Below are positions 1 to 8,738 of a DNA stretch of 64,000 nucleotides, piece by piece (position 1 is the stretch's first letter; each line of letters begins with the position of its first letter). The position numbers were made by a program, and so were the translations under genes. Under the pieces are notes generated by a model. It had not been told where the DNA came from. It was given only the letters and a program-made list of their open reading frames with translations, and made no database searches. The stretch is from NCBI RefSeq assembly GCF_004963255.1, contig NZ_SUGA01000006.1, forward strand, positions 102,986 to 166,985. Reading direction: 5' to 3'. Source of the DNA: Mesorhizobium sp. GTDB taxonomy: Bacteria; Pseudomonadota; Alphaproteobacteria; Rhizobiales; Rhizobiaceae.

Positions 1-2
1 GC

Positions 3-1412
3 CTGGCCGGCGTGACGATCTTCATCGACAAGAACGGCGATGGGCTCAACAATGACGGCGCGGCCAACCAGACGGTGACGGCCGCCGATGGCAGCTGGTC
101 CTTCACCGGCCTCGACGCCAGTTATGCGGGCAAGACGGTCTACGAGGTCCTGCCGGGCGGCTATGTGCAGACGGTCGGCCAGGCCGGCTACCAGATCGTC
201 GGCACTTCGGGCCACGACCAGACCGGGCTCGACTTCGACAACTTCGAGAAGTTCTCGATCTCGGGCACGAAGTACACCGACGCCAATGGCGACGGCAGCA
301 CGGCGGGCGATGTCGGCCTTGGCGGCGTGACGATCTATATCGAGAAGGACGGCATCGCGGGCCTGACGGCCGGCGACGTGTCGACGGTGACGGCTGCGGA
401 CGGCACCTGGTCGATCGACAACCTCGACTACACGGTTGCCGGCGACAAGGTCTACGAGGTCCTGCCGAACGGCTATGAGCAGACGCTGGGCAGCGCCGGC
501 TACACGATCGTCGGCACCTCGGGCCACGACCAGACGGATCTCGACTTTGCCAACTTCAAGAACTTCTCGGTCTCGGGCACCAAGTACGAGGACCTGACCG
601 GCGACGGCAAGACGGCCGACGACACGCCATGGTCGCACGATCCTGTGACCATCTACATCGACATCAACGACAACCACGTGTTTGACGCCGGCGACCTTTC
701 GACGACGACGGGGGCCGGCGGGGCCTGGTCGATCGGCGGTCTGACACTGGCCGATGTCGGCAAGAGCATCTACGAAGTGGTGCCGGCCGGCTCCCAGCAG
801 ACCGGCATCCTTGTGCAAACGGTCGACAACCCCGGCAGCGGCGGCGTTGACACCGGCAACGACTTCACCAACTTCCTGCCACCGCCGGGCCAGGGCTTGA
901 CGCCTGGCTTCTGGAAGAACCACATCGATATCTTGAATCAGGAGCTGGGCGAGTACCATTCGGGCTGGACCTCCAAGACCTCCTTTGAGGAGATCTTCGA
1001 GTTCCAGAACCTTAACATTATCTCTGGAAATCCCTCGATCGCGGATGCGTTGGGAGCCAAGGGTGGCGGCATCCATCACCTCGAACGCTCCTCGGCGGCG
1101 GCGTATCTCTCGGCTGCAGTCACCGCCGTGCCCGACGGCCCGGGCGGTAAACCGGAGCTCAATTTCAGTTTCTCCGCGGCGACCAGTGCGGACCCGACCA
1201 TCATCTCTATTCTCAATCTGATCGACACGAACGATGATCACACGCTCCAACCAGGCGAGGTGACTGCCGCGGTGAGGGACGTCCTTAACGACACCAACGC
1301 CCCGACCTCCAACTTCGGCCTGACCGGTCAACCGGGGATCAACGATGTCGCCAACGCCTTCGACGCGATGAACAACCAGACGCATCCGGACGCTAGCGTC
1401 TTCCTCGTCTAG
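3..1412 (+). CDS. Surface/secreted protein with SdrD-B-like repeats, 5' end outside window
   Basis: Only the last ~470 codons are present; the reading frame is open to the left edge, so the true start lies upstream. The visible part has three ~100-residue repeats. Each carries a calcium-loop-like D-x-N-G-D-G stretch, a 'GVTIYI' strand, 'DGSWSF/GTWSI', 'VYEVLP' and 'IVGTSGHDQT', which is typical of SdrD B-like/Cna-B-like domains in extracellular proteins. The C-terminal ~180 residues are different: they begin with 'GLTPGFWKNH', a motif seen at the end of many cell-surface and exported proteins, and include an EF-hand-like 'DTNDDHTLQPGE'. Likely an exported, calcium-stabilised adhesin or matrix protein. 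Export signal and anchoring cannot be judged without the 5' end. A GC-rich hairpin follows the stop codon. Confidence 0.75.
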   Translation: MAGVTIFIDKNGDGLNNDGAANQTVTAADGSWSFTGLDASYAGKTVYEVLPGGYVQTVGQAGYQIVGTSGHDQTGLDFDNFEKFSISGTKYTDANGDGSTAGDVGLGGVTIYIEKDGIAGLTAGDVSTVTAADGTWSIDNLDYTVAGDKVYEVLPNGYEQTLGSAGYTIVGTSGHDQTDLDFANFKNFSVSGTKYEDLTGDGKTADDTPWSHDPVTIYIDINDNHVFDAGDLSTTTGAGGAWSIGGLTLADVGKSIYEVVPAGSQQTGILVQTVDNPGSGGVDTGNDFTNFLPPPGQGLTPGFWKNHIDILNQELGEYHSGWTSKTSFEEIFEFQNLNIISGNPSIADALGAKGGGIHHLERSSAAAYLSAAVTAVPDGPGGKPELNFSFSAATSADPTIISILNLIDTNDDHTLQPGEVTAAVRDVLNDTNAPTSNFGLTGQPGINDVANAFDAMNNQTHPDASVFLV

Positions 1413-1440
1413 CAAGCTGCGCGCTGACCTCGCGCAAACA

Positions 1441-1470
1441 GCGATGGGGGGGCACCTTGCCCCCCATTGT
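1441..1470 (+). terminator. GC-rich stem-loop after surface-protein gene
   Basis: ATGGGGGG (1444-1451) pairs with CCCCCCAT (1460-1467) across a short loop, with further wobble pairs outside. It lies about 30 bp after the stop codon at 1412. There is no real T-run after it, so it may act as a weak or Rho-assisted terminator. Confidence 0.45.
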
Positions 1471-1560
1471 TCTGCGTCGTTGCCGGGCAATTGGCGCGGT
1501 CGACCAGTCCGGCGCCGGCAAGCTGGCGGGCGACGCGCAGGTTCTGCCGGGACAGTACGA

Positions 1561-1589
1561 AAAGAAAAGCCCGCCAATCGGCGGGCTTC
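1561..1589 (-). terminator. Rho-independent terminator of the porin gene
   Basis: AAGCCCGCC (1568-1576) and GGCGGGCTT (1581-1589) form a 9-bp stem with a 4-nt loop. Read on the minus strand it is followed by TTTTCTTTTC, giving a classical intrinsic terminator 26 bp past the stop codon of the gene at 1615-2925. Confidence 0.8.
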
Positions 1590-1614
1590 CTTTGCTTTGG
1601 CTGGAGGCCTTTGC

Positions 1615-2925
1615 TTAGTTGAACTTGTACTTGGCGTCGATCCGCACGGTGTGGAAGGACGGTGTCGAGGTGAGGAAGTCATCGACCGGTGCGCCGAGGT
1701 CAGACGAAAAGTCCTTCTTGGCGAACTGCGAGTAGCGATATTCGATGCCGACCGTCATCTTGTCCGAAACGGCCGTTTCCAGACCGGCACCGACCGAGAA
1801 CCCGCTGGAACCCCAATCGAGGATGTCGCCGATCGGGTCGGAAGCATTGAGGTCGAAATGCTGCCAGCTGTAACCGCCAAGCGCGTAGGCGAGGGTGCTT
1901 TCATTCACCTTCATGCCGATGCGGCCGAGCACGTCGAAGCCGTAGTCGGTGTCGAGGTTGATCTGCCCGCCAGGCACCTCAAGCTTCGAGGTCATGCCGG
2001 AGTAGCGCGCATCGACGAGGATACCGGCCACCCAGCTGCCCATGTCCTGGTCGTAGCCGATGCTGCCTTCGCCGAACACGCCTTCGCCGCCCAGGCCGTT
2101 GAAGTTGACACCGAGCGGGTCGGAGTCGATCGAATGCACGGACGCGCCGGCGCCAAAGCCACCGCCGACATAGAAGCCGGTCCAGTTGTAGGAAGGCGTC
2201 TCGAAGCTGGCCGCGCCGCCGTCATTGGCGTTGAAGCGGTAGCTCAGGGCCACTTCGAAGGTGTGGCGCGAAGTGTCGAGGTTGAGTGTGCCGTCCGGCG
2301 CACCGAACTGCGACAGGAGATCGTCTTTGGTGCTGAACCGCGTGTAGCGATACTCGCCCTTCAGCGTCCAGTTGCTGTTGATCGCCGTTTCGACGCCGGC
2401 GCCGACGAAGTAGCCACCCTGATCCCAGTCCATGCCGAAACCGGCATTAGTGTCGAGCTTGTACTTCTGCCAGGCATAGCCGCCCAGCACATAGCCCAGC
2501 GTGCTCGGCGTCAGCAGGTAACCGGCGCGAACGCCGACATCGAAGCCGTAGGTTTCCTTGACGTCGGCGCTGAGGCCACCCAGGGCGCCCACATCAAGCG
2601 ACGTCTTGAGCGTGCCGACATGCGTGTCGATCAGGCCGCCAAGCAGGAAGCGCTGCGAGACCATGTAATCGTAGCCGACGGTCGCCTGGCCGAAGATGCC
2701 TTCGCCGCCAATGCCGTTGAGCGAGACGCCCGGAAGGATGTCGCCGCTGATCTTATGCACATTGGCGCCGGCGCCGACACCGAAGCCGACATAGACGCCG
2801 CTCCAGTTGAAGCCGGGAGCAGCCTGCTCCTGGACAACGTCGGCGGCATGCGCGGCCGACATCAAGGCAACGGCCGAAACAGCGCCCAGCAGAACGGATT
2901 TCGCGGAAACACGAAGAAGAAGCAT
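1615..2925 (-). CDS. Outer membrane porin, tandem two-barrel Omp31/Omp25-like protein
   Basis: Predicted 436-residue outer membrane beta-barrel protein. Residues 1-27 form a clear Sec signal peptide ending in 'AHA'. The mature part is two homologous halves: the first from about residue 40 ('FNWSGVYVG'), the second from about 235 ('YNWTGFYVGGGFGAGA'). Each contains 'GGEGxFG', 'GYD' and an amphipathic 'VGAGxETAxxxxxTxxxEYRYxxF' strand near its end, typical of Omp25/Omp31-type porin/opacity proteins. Family members are usually one barrel of ~200-260 residues, so this is an internal duplication. The ATG at 2925 was chosen over an in-frame TTG at 2940 because it gives a normal short n-region. The gene is monocistronic with its own terminator. 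Confidence 0.85.
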   Translation of the reverse strand: MLLLRVSAKSVLLGAVSAVALMSAAHAADVVQEQAAPGFNWSGVYVGFGVGAGANVHKISGDILPGVSLNGIGGEGIFGQATVGYDYMVSQRFLLGGLIDTHVGTLKTSLDVGALGGLSADVKETYGFDVGVRAGYLLTPSTLGYVLGGYAWQKYKLDTNAGFGMDWDQGGYFVGAGVETAINSNWTLKGEYRYTRFSTKDDLLSQFGAPDGTLNLDTSRHTFEVALSYRFNANDGGAASFETPSYNWTGFYVGGGFGAGASVHSIDSDPLGVNFNGLGGEGVFGEGSIGYDQDMGSWVAGILVDARYSGMTSKLEVPGGQINLDTDYGFDVLGRIGMKVNESTLAYALGGYSWQHFDLNASDPIGDILDWGSSGFSVGAGLETAVSDKMTVGIEYRYSQFAKKDFSSDLGAPVDDFLTSTPSFHTVRIDAKYKFN

Positions 2926-3557
2926 AGCCCATAACCCCAATTAAAACCCGACGCGCTTCTAGCAGGGGTTGTTGAAATTTGTGATGGCAAAAATGCAACA
3001 CTCGAGGATCGAACTGCCCAATTCCTGGGCAGCTTTCCCCAGGACTCGGCGATTCCGGTAAAAATGCACCCAAAAAAGGTCAGTTTGGTTGCAGAAGCCG
3101 TGAGGGCTGGTCGGATCCGCCGCGGGACTCGATGGGCGAGGACCTCGACATCGTGATCTCGAACGCCGCGCACGCTTGTCCTTCTCGGCCAGCCGCGTCT
3201 ACAGCGCTGAGTTCCGCGCGCTGACTTCAGCAATGCCGACCGCGCCCGCCGCGCCGGCGAGCGGATGGGCGAGCCGAATCAGCGAATCGTCACCGGGGAG
3301 GGGAGTTGGCCGATGCGCGATGGCCGCCAGCCCGGCGAGCTGATCGGCGCGGGCGAGGGAGCGTTGTTGTAGGGGAGCGAAGGGGTTGCCGGAGATAGCG
3401 AGGCTTCTGGATGGCGGAGGCGGTATCAAGCAGAAAGCGGGCGGGGTGGAATGGTCAGTCATCCGCTCGCGGCAGAGGAAAAGCTTTCTCCTACCTAGAC
3501 TAAACACTCGACATCAGGCTGTATCGGCGCGGACGTACTCCAAGCAAGCAGAAGACC
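2926..3557. other. 632-bp intergenic region at left edge of accessory island
   Basis: No gene is supported here. The part next to 2925 must hold the porin promoter on the minus strand, but no convincing -35/-10 pair is visible. An inverted repeat CTGCCCA-ATTCC-TGGGCAG lies at 3014-3032 and could be a regulator site or a 5'-leader hairpin of the porin mRNA. Short open frames between 3100 and 3500 have no recognisable domain and no good ribosome binding site. Confidence 0.5.
3014..3032. repeat. Inverted repeat upstream of porin gene
   Basis: A perfect 7-bp inverted repeat (CTGCCCA / TGGGCAG, 5-bp spacer) lies about 90 bp upstream of the porin start codon. It could be an operator or a leader hairpin. 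Nothing else supports a function. Confidence 0.3.
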
Positions 3558-4443
3558 ATGGCATTTGGGGTTTTCATTCACCGCACAGATTCGATCTACG
3601 ACGACAGCCCCGCTGAGCAGTATCAATTCCCTCGTCAGTATCTGAGCCGTGTCGAAGCCTGCGTCGGCGATTGGATCATCTATTACGAACCCAGCAAGGT
3701 GACCGAGACGCGCGGTTACTTCGCGATGGCCAAGGTCCAGCAGGTCATTCCCGATCCCGCGGCGCCTGGCATGTACCTCGCTCTGATTGAACCCGGAACC
3801 TACCTCGATTTCGTCAATCCTGTGCCGTTCAATGGAACCGGTGGTCTTGTCGAACGCGGTTTGCTCAATAACGAGGGCAGAATATCCGGCCGCGCCCAAT
3901 CCGCCGTCCGCCCGCTTAGTGCTGCAGACTTCAACCGCATCATCGATCTGGCTTTCGATGCTAGCGAGGTGATGCTGCCGCGCGTCGATGAAGCCGGCTT
4001 TCAGGAAGAGCAGGCGCCGTTTCAGTTTGAGCAGAGCCGCGACCGGGTGAACTACATCGGATCGCGGATAGTGCGGGATCGTATCTTTCGCCGCATCGTC
4101 CTGCGCGCCTATGACGAACGCTGCGCGATCACGGGGCTGAAGCTGATCAATGGCGGCGGCCGAGCCGAGGTGTCAGCCGCCCATATTCGACCGGTCGAAA
4201 GGAATGGCCCGGACGTCATCAACAATGGCATCGCGCTGTCCGGCACAGCGCATTGGATGTTCGATCGAGGATTGATCAGCCTATCCGATGATCTGGAGAT
4301 ACTGATCTCGCGGCAGGTCAACGACCTCGACAGCGTGCGGGGGCTCATAAACAAGACGTGCCGCGCTTCAGCCGGCCCGACCATTTGAACGCCCGCATCC
4401 CCGTTTCCTACAATGGCACCGCGAGCATTGTTTCAAGCAGTGA
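3558..4443 (+). pseudogene. HNH endonuclease (HNH_2 type), frameshifted near the 3' end
   Basis: The first open frame (3558-4388, 276 codons) encodes a probable DNA endonuclease. The N-terminal ~130 residues are conserved in this family ('ACVGDWIIYYEP'). The C-terminal HNH_2 module follows, with 'RCAITGL', 'VSAAHIRPV', 'NNGIALSGTAHWMFDRGLISL' partly shown here as its core His/Asn/His residues. After 'LINK' at about 4350 the frame ends in an unrelated short tail. Reading one base further on gives 'RALQPARPFERPHPRFLQWHRE' (in part) and a stop at 4441-4443, which is the normal C-terminus of the family. One extra base near 4351-4357 therefore breaks the gene, or is a sequencing error. The HNH core is upstream of the break, so the product might still be active. 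Confidence 0.75.
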
Positions 4444-4558
4444 GTGCGGGGGACTATGCTGTACATCCATTCGGTGTTGGGACTGCAGCGATATTGTTGT
4501 CATATGCATATTTCTGTGATCAGTTGTTATTGAATAGCCAATTGTCTGGGGGGATGAA

Positions 4559-6424
4559 ATGGCCGAAAAATCGAGACCGTTTTCCATTTATCTTTTGTGC
4601 GAAAATTATGATGCAGACAACGCTCTCGTAGACGATCATCAACTGGATCTCGCCGAGGCCAACAACGCGCCCGAAGGCGCGGTTATTTATATATCTGACG
4701 CCGACCGTAAGCGCCCCTGGTGGCGCTCGTATTTCGGCATTGAGGATGACATTTGGCAGGAGTTCAAAGGGGCTCTCTTGTTCTTGCCGGTAGGCGAGCG
4801 TCATTTTGCTATCTGCTTTGGACAAGTTCATCACAATCTCAAAGACGCCGCCTACGAGTACGACTTTGGCCTACGTGTTACTCTGAATATGCTTGATCCA
4901 AAAGAACTACGAAGCGCCGACATGGTCGAACCCGGACCCGCGCGACGAAAGCGCACACAAGTGCCGATTTCCACTGAATTGACGTACCTGGATTTTGACG
5001 CCAACAGTGAGATCATCAAGAGTCTCACCGGTAAAGTGAAGCCGGAGTTTGAAGAACTTTTCAAGAGTGCTACAGGCTCAGCTAGCCTTAAAATCAGCCT
5101 CAAAATCCAGCCGAAAGAACTGTCTGATCGATGCAGCCGATTTCTGGAGCTTTATGAGAGTGACGAATACAAGGCATCGTTTCCAAATATCGAAAACATA
5201 ACACCCGTGCGAAATCCAGCCGATATTGCGCCGTTGGATGCTCACCTGCTTGCCTCGATCAGAGAGAAGAACGGGGCGACGACTCTCACCATTCCCGATA
5301 TCGTCGACTACAAGGATAACACCTGCTGCATGTTTGGGGGAGGTGAAGGCCCGAGCCAGATTTATCCTGATATTTCCATAGAGCAATTCTACGAATACGT
5401 CGGTGATGAGAAACTTGCCGATCTCACTTTGGATGCCCTGAAACGTGAATTCCGCCTTGTCCTCACCGACACAGAAGGTGTGGCCGAAAAGTCATACGGG
5501 CTCTATCGCAGCGTCCTATTCGACATAGAGCCACCGGGTGAGGACGTGATCTACCATTTATGCGAGGGTGCTTGGTATAAAGTTGAAAAGGCTTTCGCCG
5601 CGCGGCTGAGAACTTATTTGGACGCCAAATGCGAAGTGACAGACCTAAGCCCTTACGATCACGACGTTATGAGCAAGGGGAAGCGGGTTTACAGTGAGGA
5701 GAACTACAACGAGGCAATGGCTGCAGCTCACCTGGGAGTTCTTTGCCTTGATCAGACTGATATCAGCCCCTCTGGAAACACAGCAATTGAGCCTTGCGAC
5801 TTATACACTGCGCGCGCCGATGCAGCCGCGGCATCCGGTCAGCGAGGTATATTTTATCACATCAAGATTTCCACGCGCTCGTCGCACCTCAGTCATCTGT
5901 TCAACCAAGGCGTGAATTCTGTTGAACTAATCACGCATGAGGCGGCTTCTCGTGATAAGATAGAAGCGATCATAACGGAAAAGCTAGCCGGCGCAGATCC
6001 CACTGACTTTTTGGCGCCGTTTGTGCACTCGGACTACAAGATCGTGTTTGGTATCATCACTCACAAGGGCACGGCGGGAGCGTCCGGGAACCTCCCCCTT
6101 TTTTCAAAGCTTAGCTTGATGAGAAACATGCAGCGGCTTGACTTCGCGCGAATTCCTTGCGCGCTCACTTTCATTCCGGACCATAGCGACGCCAAGGGTG
6201 GACATACACCCTATCAAAGTTACCTAGTAGAGGTAATACAAGACGGAAAGAGGAAAGTGGTTCGGGCCGTAGACGGCCAGGGACTGGATATAACGATAAA
6301 TATTAAACGCTGCCCCAAGGCAGTTTCAGACAGCGCGCCCGGCGCGCGCTTCAATGTGTCTGTTAAGGTGAGAGACGATGAATATTCATCTTCTCATCTT
6401 TGGCCCTATTCGGCGGTCGCTTAG
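4559..6424 (+). CDS. TIGR04141/DUF6119-like sporadically distributed protein
   Basis: A 621-residue cytoplasmic protein with no signal peptide or membrane segment. The overall layout and the segment 'FYHIKISTRSSHLSHLFNQG' (about residues 430-450) followed by a 'SVELI' stretch match the TIGR04141/DUF6119 group, which is patchily distributed and often lies in islands with restriction or abortive-infection genes. The enzymatic activity is unknown to me. Two halves can be seen: residues 1-130 ('IYLLCENYD', 'FLPVGERHFAICFGQVHH') and a larger C-terminal part. A GGGGGG-rich ribosome site at 4548-4553 supports the ATG at 4559; an overlapping ATG at 4554 is out of frame. Base composition is clearly more AT-rich than in the flanking core genes. 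It converges with the HEPN-like gene at 6491-7165. Confidence 0.65.
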   Translation: MAEKSRPFSIYLLCENYDADNALVDDHQLDLAEANNAPEGAVIYISDADRKRPWWRSYFGIEDDIWQEFKGALLFLPVGERHFAICFGQVHHNLKDAAYEYDFGLRVTLNMLDPKELRSADMVEPGPARRKRTQVPISTELTYLDFDANSEIIKSLTGKVKPEFEELFKSATGSASLKISLKIQPKELSDRCSRFLELYESDEYKASFPNIENITPVRNPADIAPLDAHLLASIREKNGATTLTIPDIVDYKDNTCCMFGGGEGPSQIYPDISIEQFYEYVGDEKLADLTLDALKREFRLVLTDTEGVAEKSYGLYRSVLFDIEPPGEDVIYHLCEGAWYKVEKAFAARLRTYLDAKCEVTDLSPYDHDVMSKGKRVYSEENYNEAMAAAHLGVLCLDQTDISPSGNTAIEPCDLYTARADAAAASGQRGIFYHIKISTRSSHLSHLFNQGVNSVELITHEAASRDKIEAIITEKLAGADPTDFLAPFVHSDYKIVFGIITHKGTAGASGNLPLFSKLSLMRNMQRLDFARIPCALTFIPDHSDAKGGHTPYQSYLVEVIQDGKRKVVRAVDGQGLDITINIKRCPKAVSDSAPGARFNVSVKVRDDEYSSSHLWPYSAVA

Positions 6425-6490
6425 CTGCAAATGCGTGCGCGTTTTAACGGGTGGCCGCGCATTACCGAAACATAGTTCGCACTGGTCCGC

Positions 6491-7165
6491 TCAGTAGTCA
6501 ATTCTGTCGGCTGCGTCAGCGGCGAAAATCGCCGCCCATTTGTGATAAGCGTTGTCGCAAGCACTCTCCCGATGTTCATAAGGCCAGTTGTTTAAACCTG
6601 ACGTCATCAAGGTCAGTTGGCCTGCGAGCTTAGAGACGATTTCCAGCAACGATTCCAGCTGCCCAAAGGTAACAAAGCGTTTCACCTCATCCCAGCCAAT
6701 GTGCGCTATTGCAGTGTTTCTGAAACTCTGAAGATTGCCGAGAGCCTTCCAATCGATATGCGCATAGTCGGCATTGAATTGATCGATGAATTTTTGTGAT
6801 TGCACAAGGTTTGGCTTCTCTTCCGGCGGTGAAGCGGCGTAGGCCCGCGCGACCTCCATCACCGATTCCGGCTTCTTAAGGTAGCGATGGACCGACTGCA
6901 GCGATATCTTGGCTTGCCTATCGACAGTAGCGAAGACGCGAACGACGCATAGCAGTGCTGCCATTTGGCGGTAATGGTCGGCATGACTGACGACCGGGGC
7001 GGATTTGTCTTTGGTCTCGCCGATTGCCCGATTGATCCCTGCATAGATTCCATAAGCGTGCGCAGCCATGGAAGCCCACTCGTTGAGCTTCGGCGTCATC
7101 TTCAGTACTTCACCGATCGAGGGGATATATGGCTGACCCGTCAAAGATTCGCTCCGGTTGGTCAT
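6491..7165 (-). CDS. HEPN/AbiU2-like protein, possible abortive-infection RNase
   Basis: A mostly helical 224-residue protein. Near residues 150-160 it has 'FRNTAIAHIGWDEVKRFVT', which contains an R-x5-H motif. An R-x4-6-H motif is the catalytic signature of HEPN RNases, and the surrounding helices resemble the AbiU2-type HEPN group. The ATG at 7165 was preferred to an in-frame TTG at 7174. The gene converges with the TIGR04141-like gene and diverges from the DUF6161-like gene, all within the AT-richer island, so a role in phage defence or as a toxin is plausible. Family assignment is by motif only. A non-catalytic HEPN scaffold is the main alternative. Confidence 0.5.
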   Translation of the reverse strand: MTNRSESLTGQPYIPSIGEVLKMTPKLNEWASMAAHAYGIYAGINRAIGETKDKSAPVVSHADHYRQMAALLCVVRVFATVDRQAKISLQSVHRYLKKPESVMEVARAYAASPPEEKPNLVQSQKFIDQFNADYAHIDWKALGNLQSFRNTAIAHIGWDEVKRFVTFGQLESLLEIVSKLAGQLTLMTSGLNNWPYEHRESACDNAYHKWAAIFAADAADRIDY

Positions 7166-7301
7166 TCGCGACAAGCGCGGTTGGCTTCGCGGCAGAACGC
7201 GAGATCGCGCGGCTCATTCTGTCCCCGCTTTCCACAGCTATCCGCAGTAGTAATCACCGGAAGACTCACCGCTACTAATCCCCTTTCGGGGCTACGCGAA
7301 A

Positions 7302-8507
7302 ATGCCGGTTAAATCAAAAGAGGGTGCTTTTCCAATCAGGCTTACCCTTCCTAACCAACAGGTTGATCGACTATTCCGAAATGCCGGTGAAATAGCCAGT
7401 TTCCTGACGTCCGAACGAGACCATTGGCGGCAGCAAAACGAGCCATCTAGCATTTCATTGCCAGGCGGAAACGGGACAGTTTCATTTCTCAATGCAATGA
7501 TGGCCACACCTTTCGAAGAGGCGCTTAGAATTCAAGAAAAACCTCTCGACGCGATAGGCCTCTTGGAAACAAAGGGCGCCATCATAAGTGACGGGATTTA
7601 CGGGCGCCACCTGAAGACCATCCGTCAGGAGAAGCCGAAACTGTATGTTGGTGCCGCGGCGGCTGTCGCCGCATATCTTGGGCCGCACAATACGTGGCCG
7701 GATGCTAGCCGCAATCCTCTCTCCATAGGACAGTGGTTCTCGGGGTTGGGGGGGACAATCGAATTTCTTTCTCAAACGAGATCGACAAAAGCGGAGGCCA
7801 AAGCACTCGAAAGAGTTATCACGACCGCCCAAGCCCACCGTGCTGAGGCAGAGGAGATCAAACTGGAATTCCAGAATTGGCAGGACGCCACGCGAAAGGA
7901 ATTCCAGGCTGAAATTGAGGCCCTCAGGCAAAGCAGTGCTGATACGTTCAAAAGTGTTAGGTCACAACTCGCCCAGTCGCTCCTTGATTCAAATACCCGG
8001 ACTGCGGAACTCGAGGATAAGGTTCGGAAGCGCTTGATTCTAGAAGCGCCGACGACCTATTGGTCGAACAAGGCTAACTCACACACCAAGATCGCTGCGC
8101 TTTTTGGGTTGATCTTCCTTGGTTCTCTCGGCTTCGGAATCTACTGGCTCACGCATTGGGGAGTTGACCTGGTAGCAACGGCGCACGAGCGGATCGTGGG
8201 AAACGCTCAAGACCCAGGTCTCCTCGCCCTCGTGCCTCTAGCATTCATTACATTGCCCACTCTCGCGTTCGCATGGCTGTTGCGCCACGTGAGTCGGGTA
8301 ATTGTACAGAACATGGCACTTGGGGCAGATGCTCGGTTGAGAGGAACGATTGCTACCACCTACAGCGCGTTAACCCTCGAACAGGATGCTTCCCCCGCGG
8401 AATTGGCGATCGTCCTGAACGCTCTGTTCCGTCCAGTCGACGGAAGCACGCACACGGAGATTGCGCCGCCCAATTTGGTGGACCTCCTCGAAATGGTGAA
8501 GAAGTAG
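7302..8507 (+). CDS. DUF6161-like coiled-coil membrane protein
   Basis: A 401-residue protein with a soluble N-terminal region, a long Ala/Glu/Gln-rich coiled coil at about residues 160-245, and two membrane segments (about 265-283 and 308-325). A conserved cytoplasmic tail follows, with 'LLRHVSRVIVQNMALGADA' and 'TYSAL'. This order and the tail motif match the DUF6161 group of predicted membrane proteins. Function is unknown. The layout of a cytoplasmic sensor joined by a coiled coil to a two-helix membrane anchor recalls membrane effectors of defence systems, but that is only an inference from architecture and location. It is divergent from the HEPN-like gene with a 136-bp gap and AT-richer than the downstream core genes. 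Confidence 0.55.
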   Translation: MPVKSKEGAFPIRLTLPNQQVDRLFRNAGEIASFLTSERDHWRQQNEPSSISLPGGNGTVSFLNAMMATPFEEALRIQEKPLDAIGLLETKGAIISDGIYGRHLKTIRQEKPKLYVGAAAAVAAYLGPHNTWPDASRNPLSIGQWFSGLGGTIEFLSQTRSTKAEAKALERVITTAQAHRAEAEEIKLEFQNWQDATRKEFQAEIEALRQSSADTFKSVRSQLAQSLLDSNTRTAELEDKVRKRLILEAPTTYWSNKANSHTKIAALFGLIFLGSLGFGIYWLTHWGVDLVATAHERIVGNAQDPGLLALVPLAFITLPTLAFAWLLRHVSRVIVQNMALGADARLRGTIATTYSALTLEQDASPAELAIVLNALFRPVDGSTHTEIAPPNLVDLLEMVKK

Positions 8508-8670
8508 GCGCGGCCCTTCGCACCAAGCTCCCGTTTTTTATCGACACGCTCCGCGTACACCATGCGCGGCTCTGGCGGTTCCGCCGAAGGGCACCATTGA
8601 CGAACAATCGCGTCGCGGCTCTGCCCCATCCCCCTTGCCAACCTCCCCACCTTCCCCTAATCTCCTGCAT

Positions 8671-8687
8671 GAGAAAACCTTTTCCCA
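8671..8687. promoter_or_regulatory. LacI-type operator, copy 1
   Basis: GAGAAAACCTTTTCCCA contains GAAAA-CC-TTTTC, the two-armed shape of LacI-family operators. An identical copy lies 68 bp further on, and both precede the lacI-type gene at 8778. Confidence 0.55.
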
Positions 8688-8738
8688 ACCCGCCGCTCGC
8701 CCGCTGACCTCACCCGTCATCACCGCGCAGGGCGATAA

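Noticed and set aside
3199..3507. Open frame of 102 codons on the minus strand left of the HNH gene
   Set aside because: No domain, low-complexity Pro/Ala composition and no ribosome site; considered non-coding.
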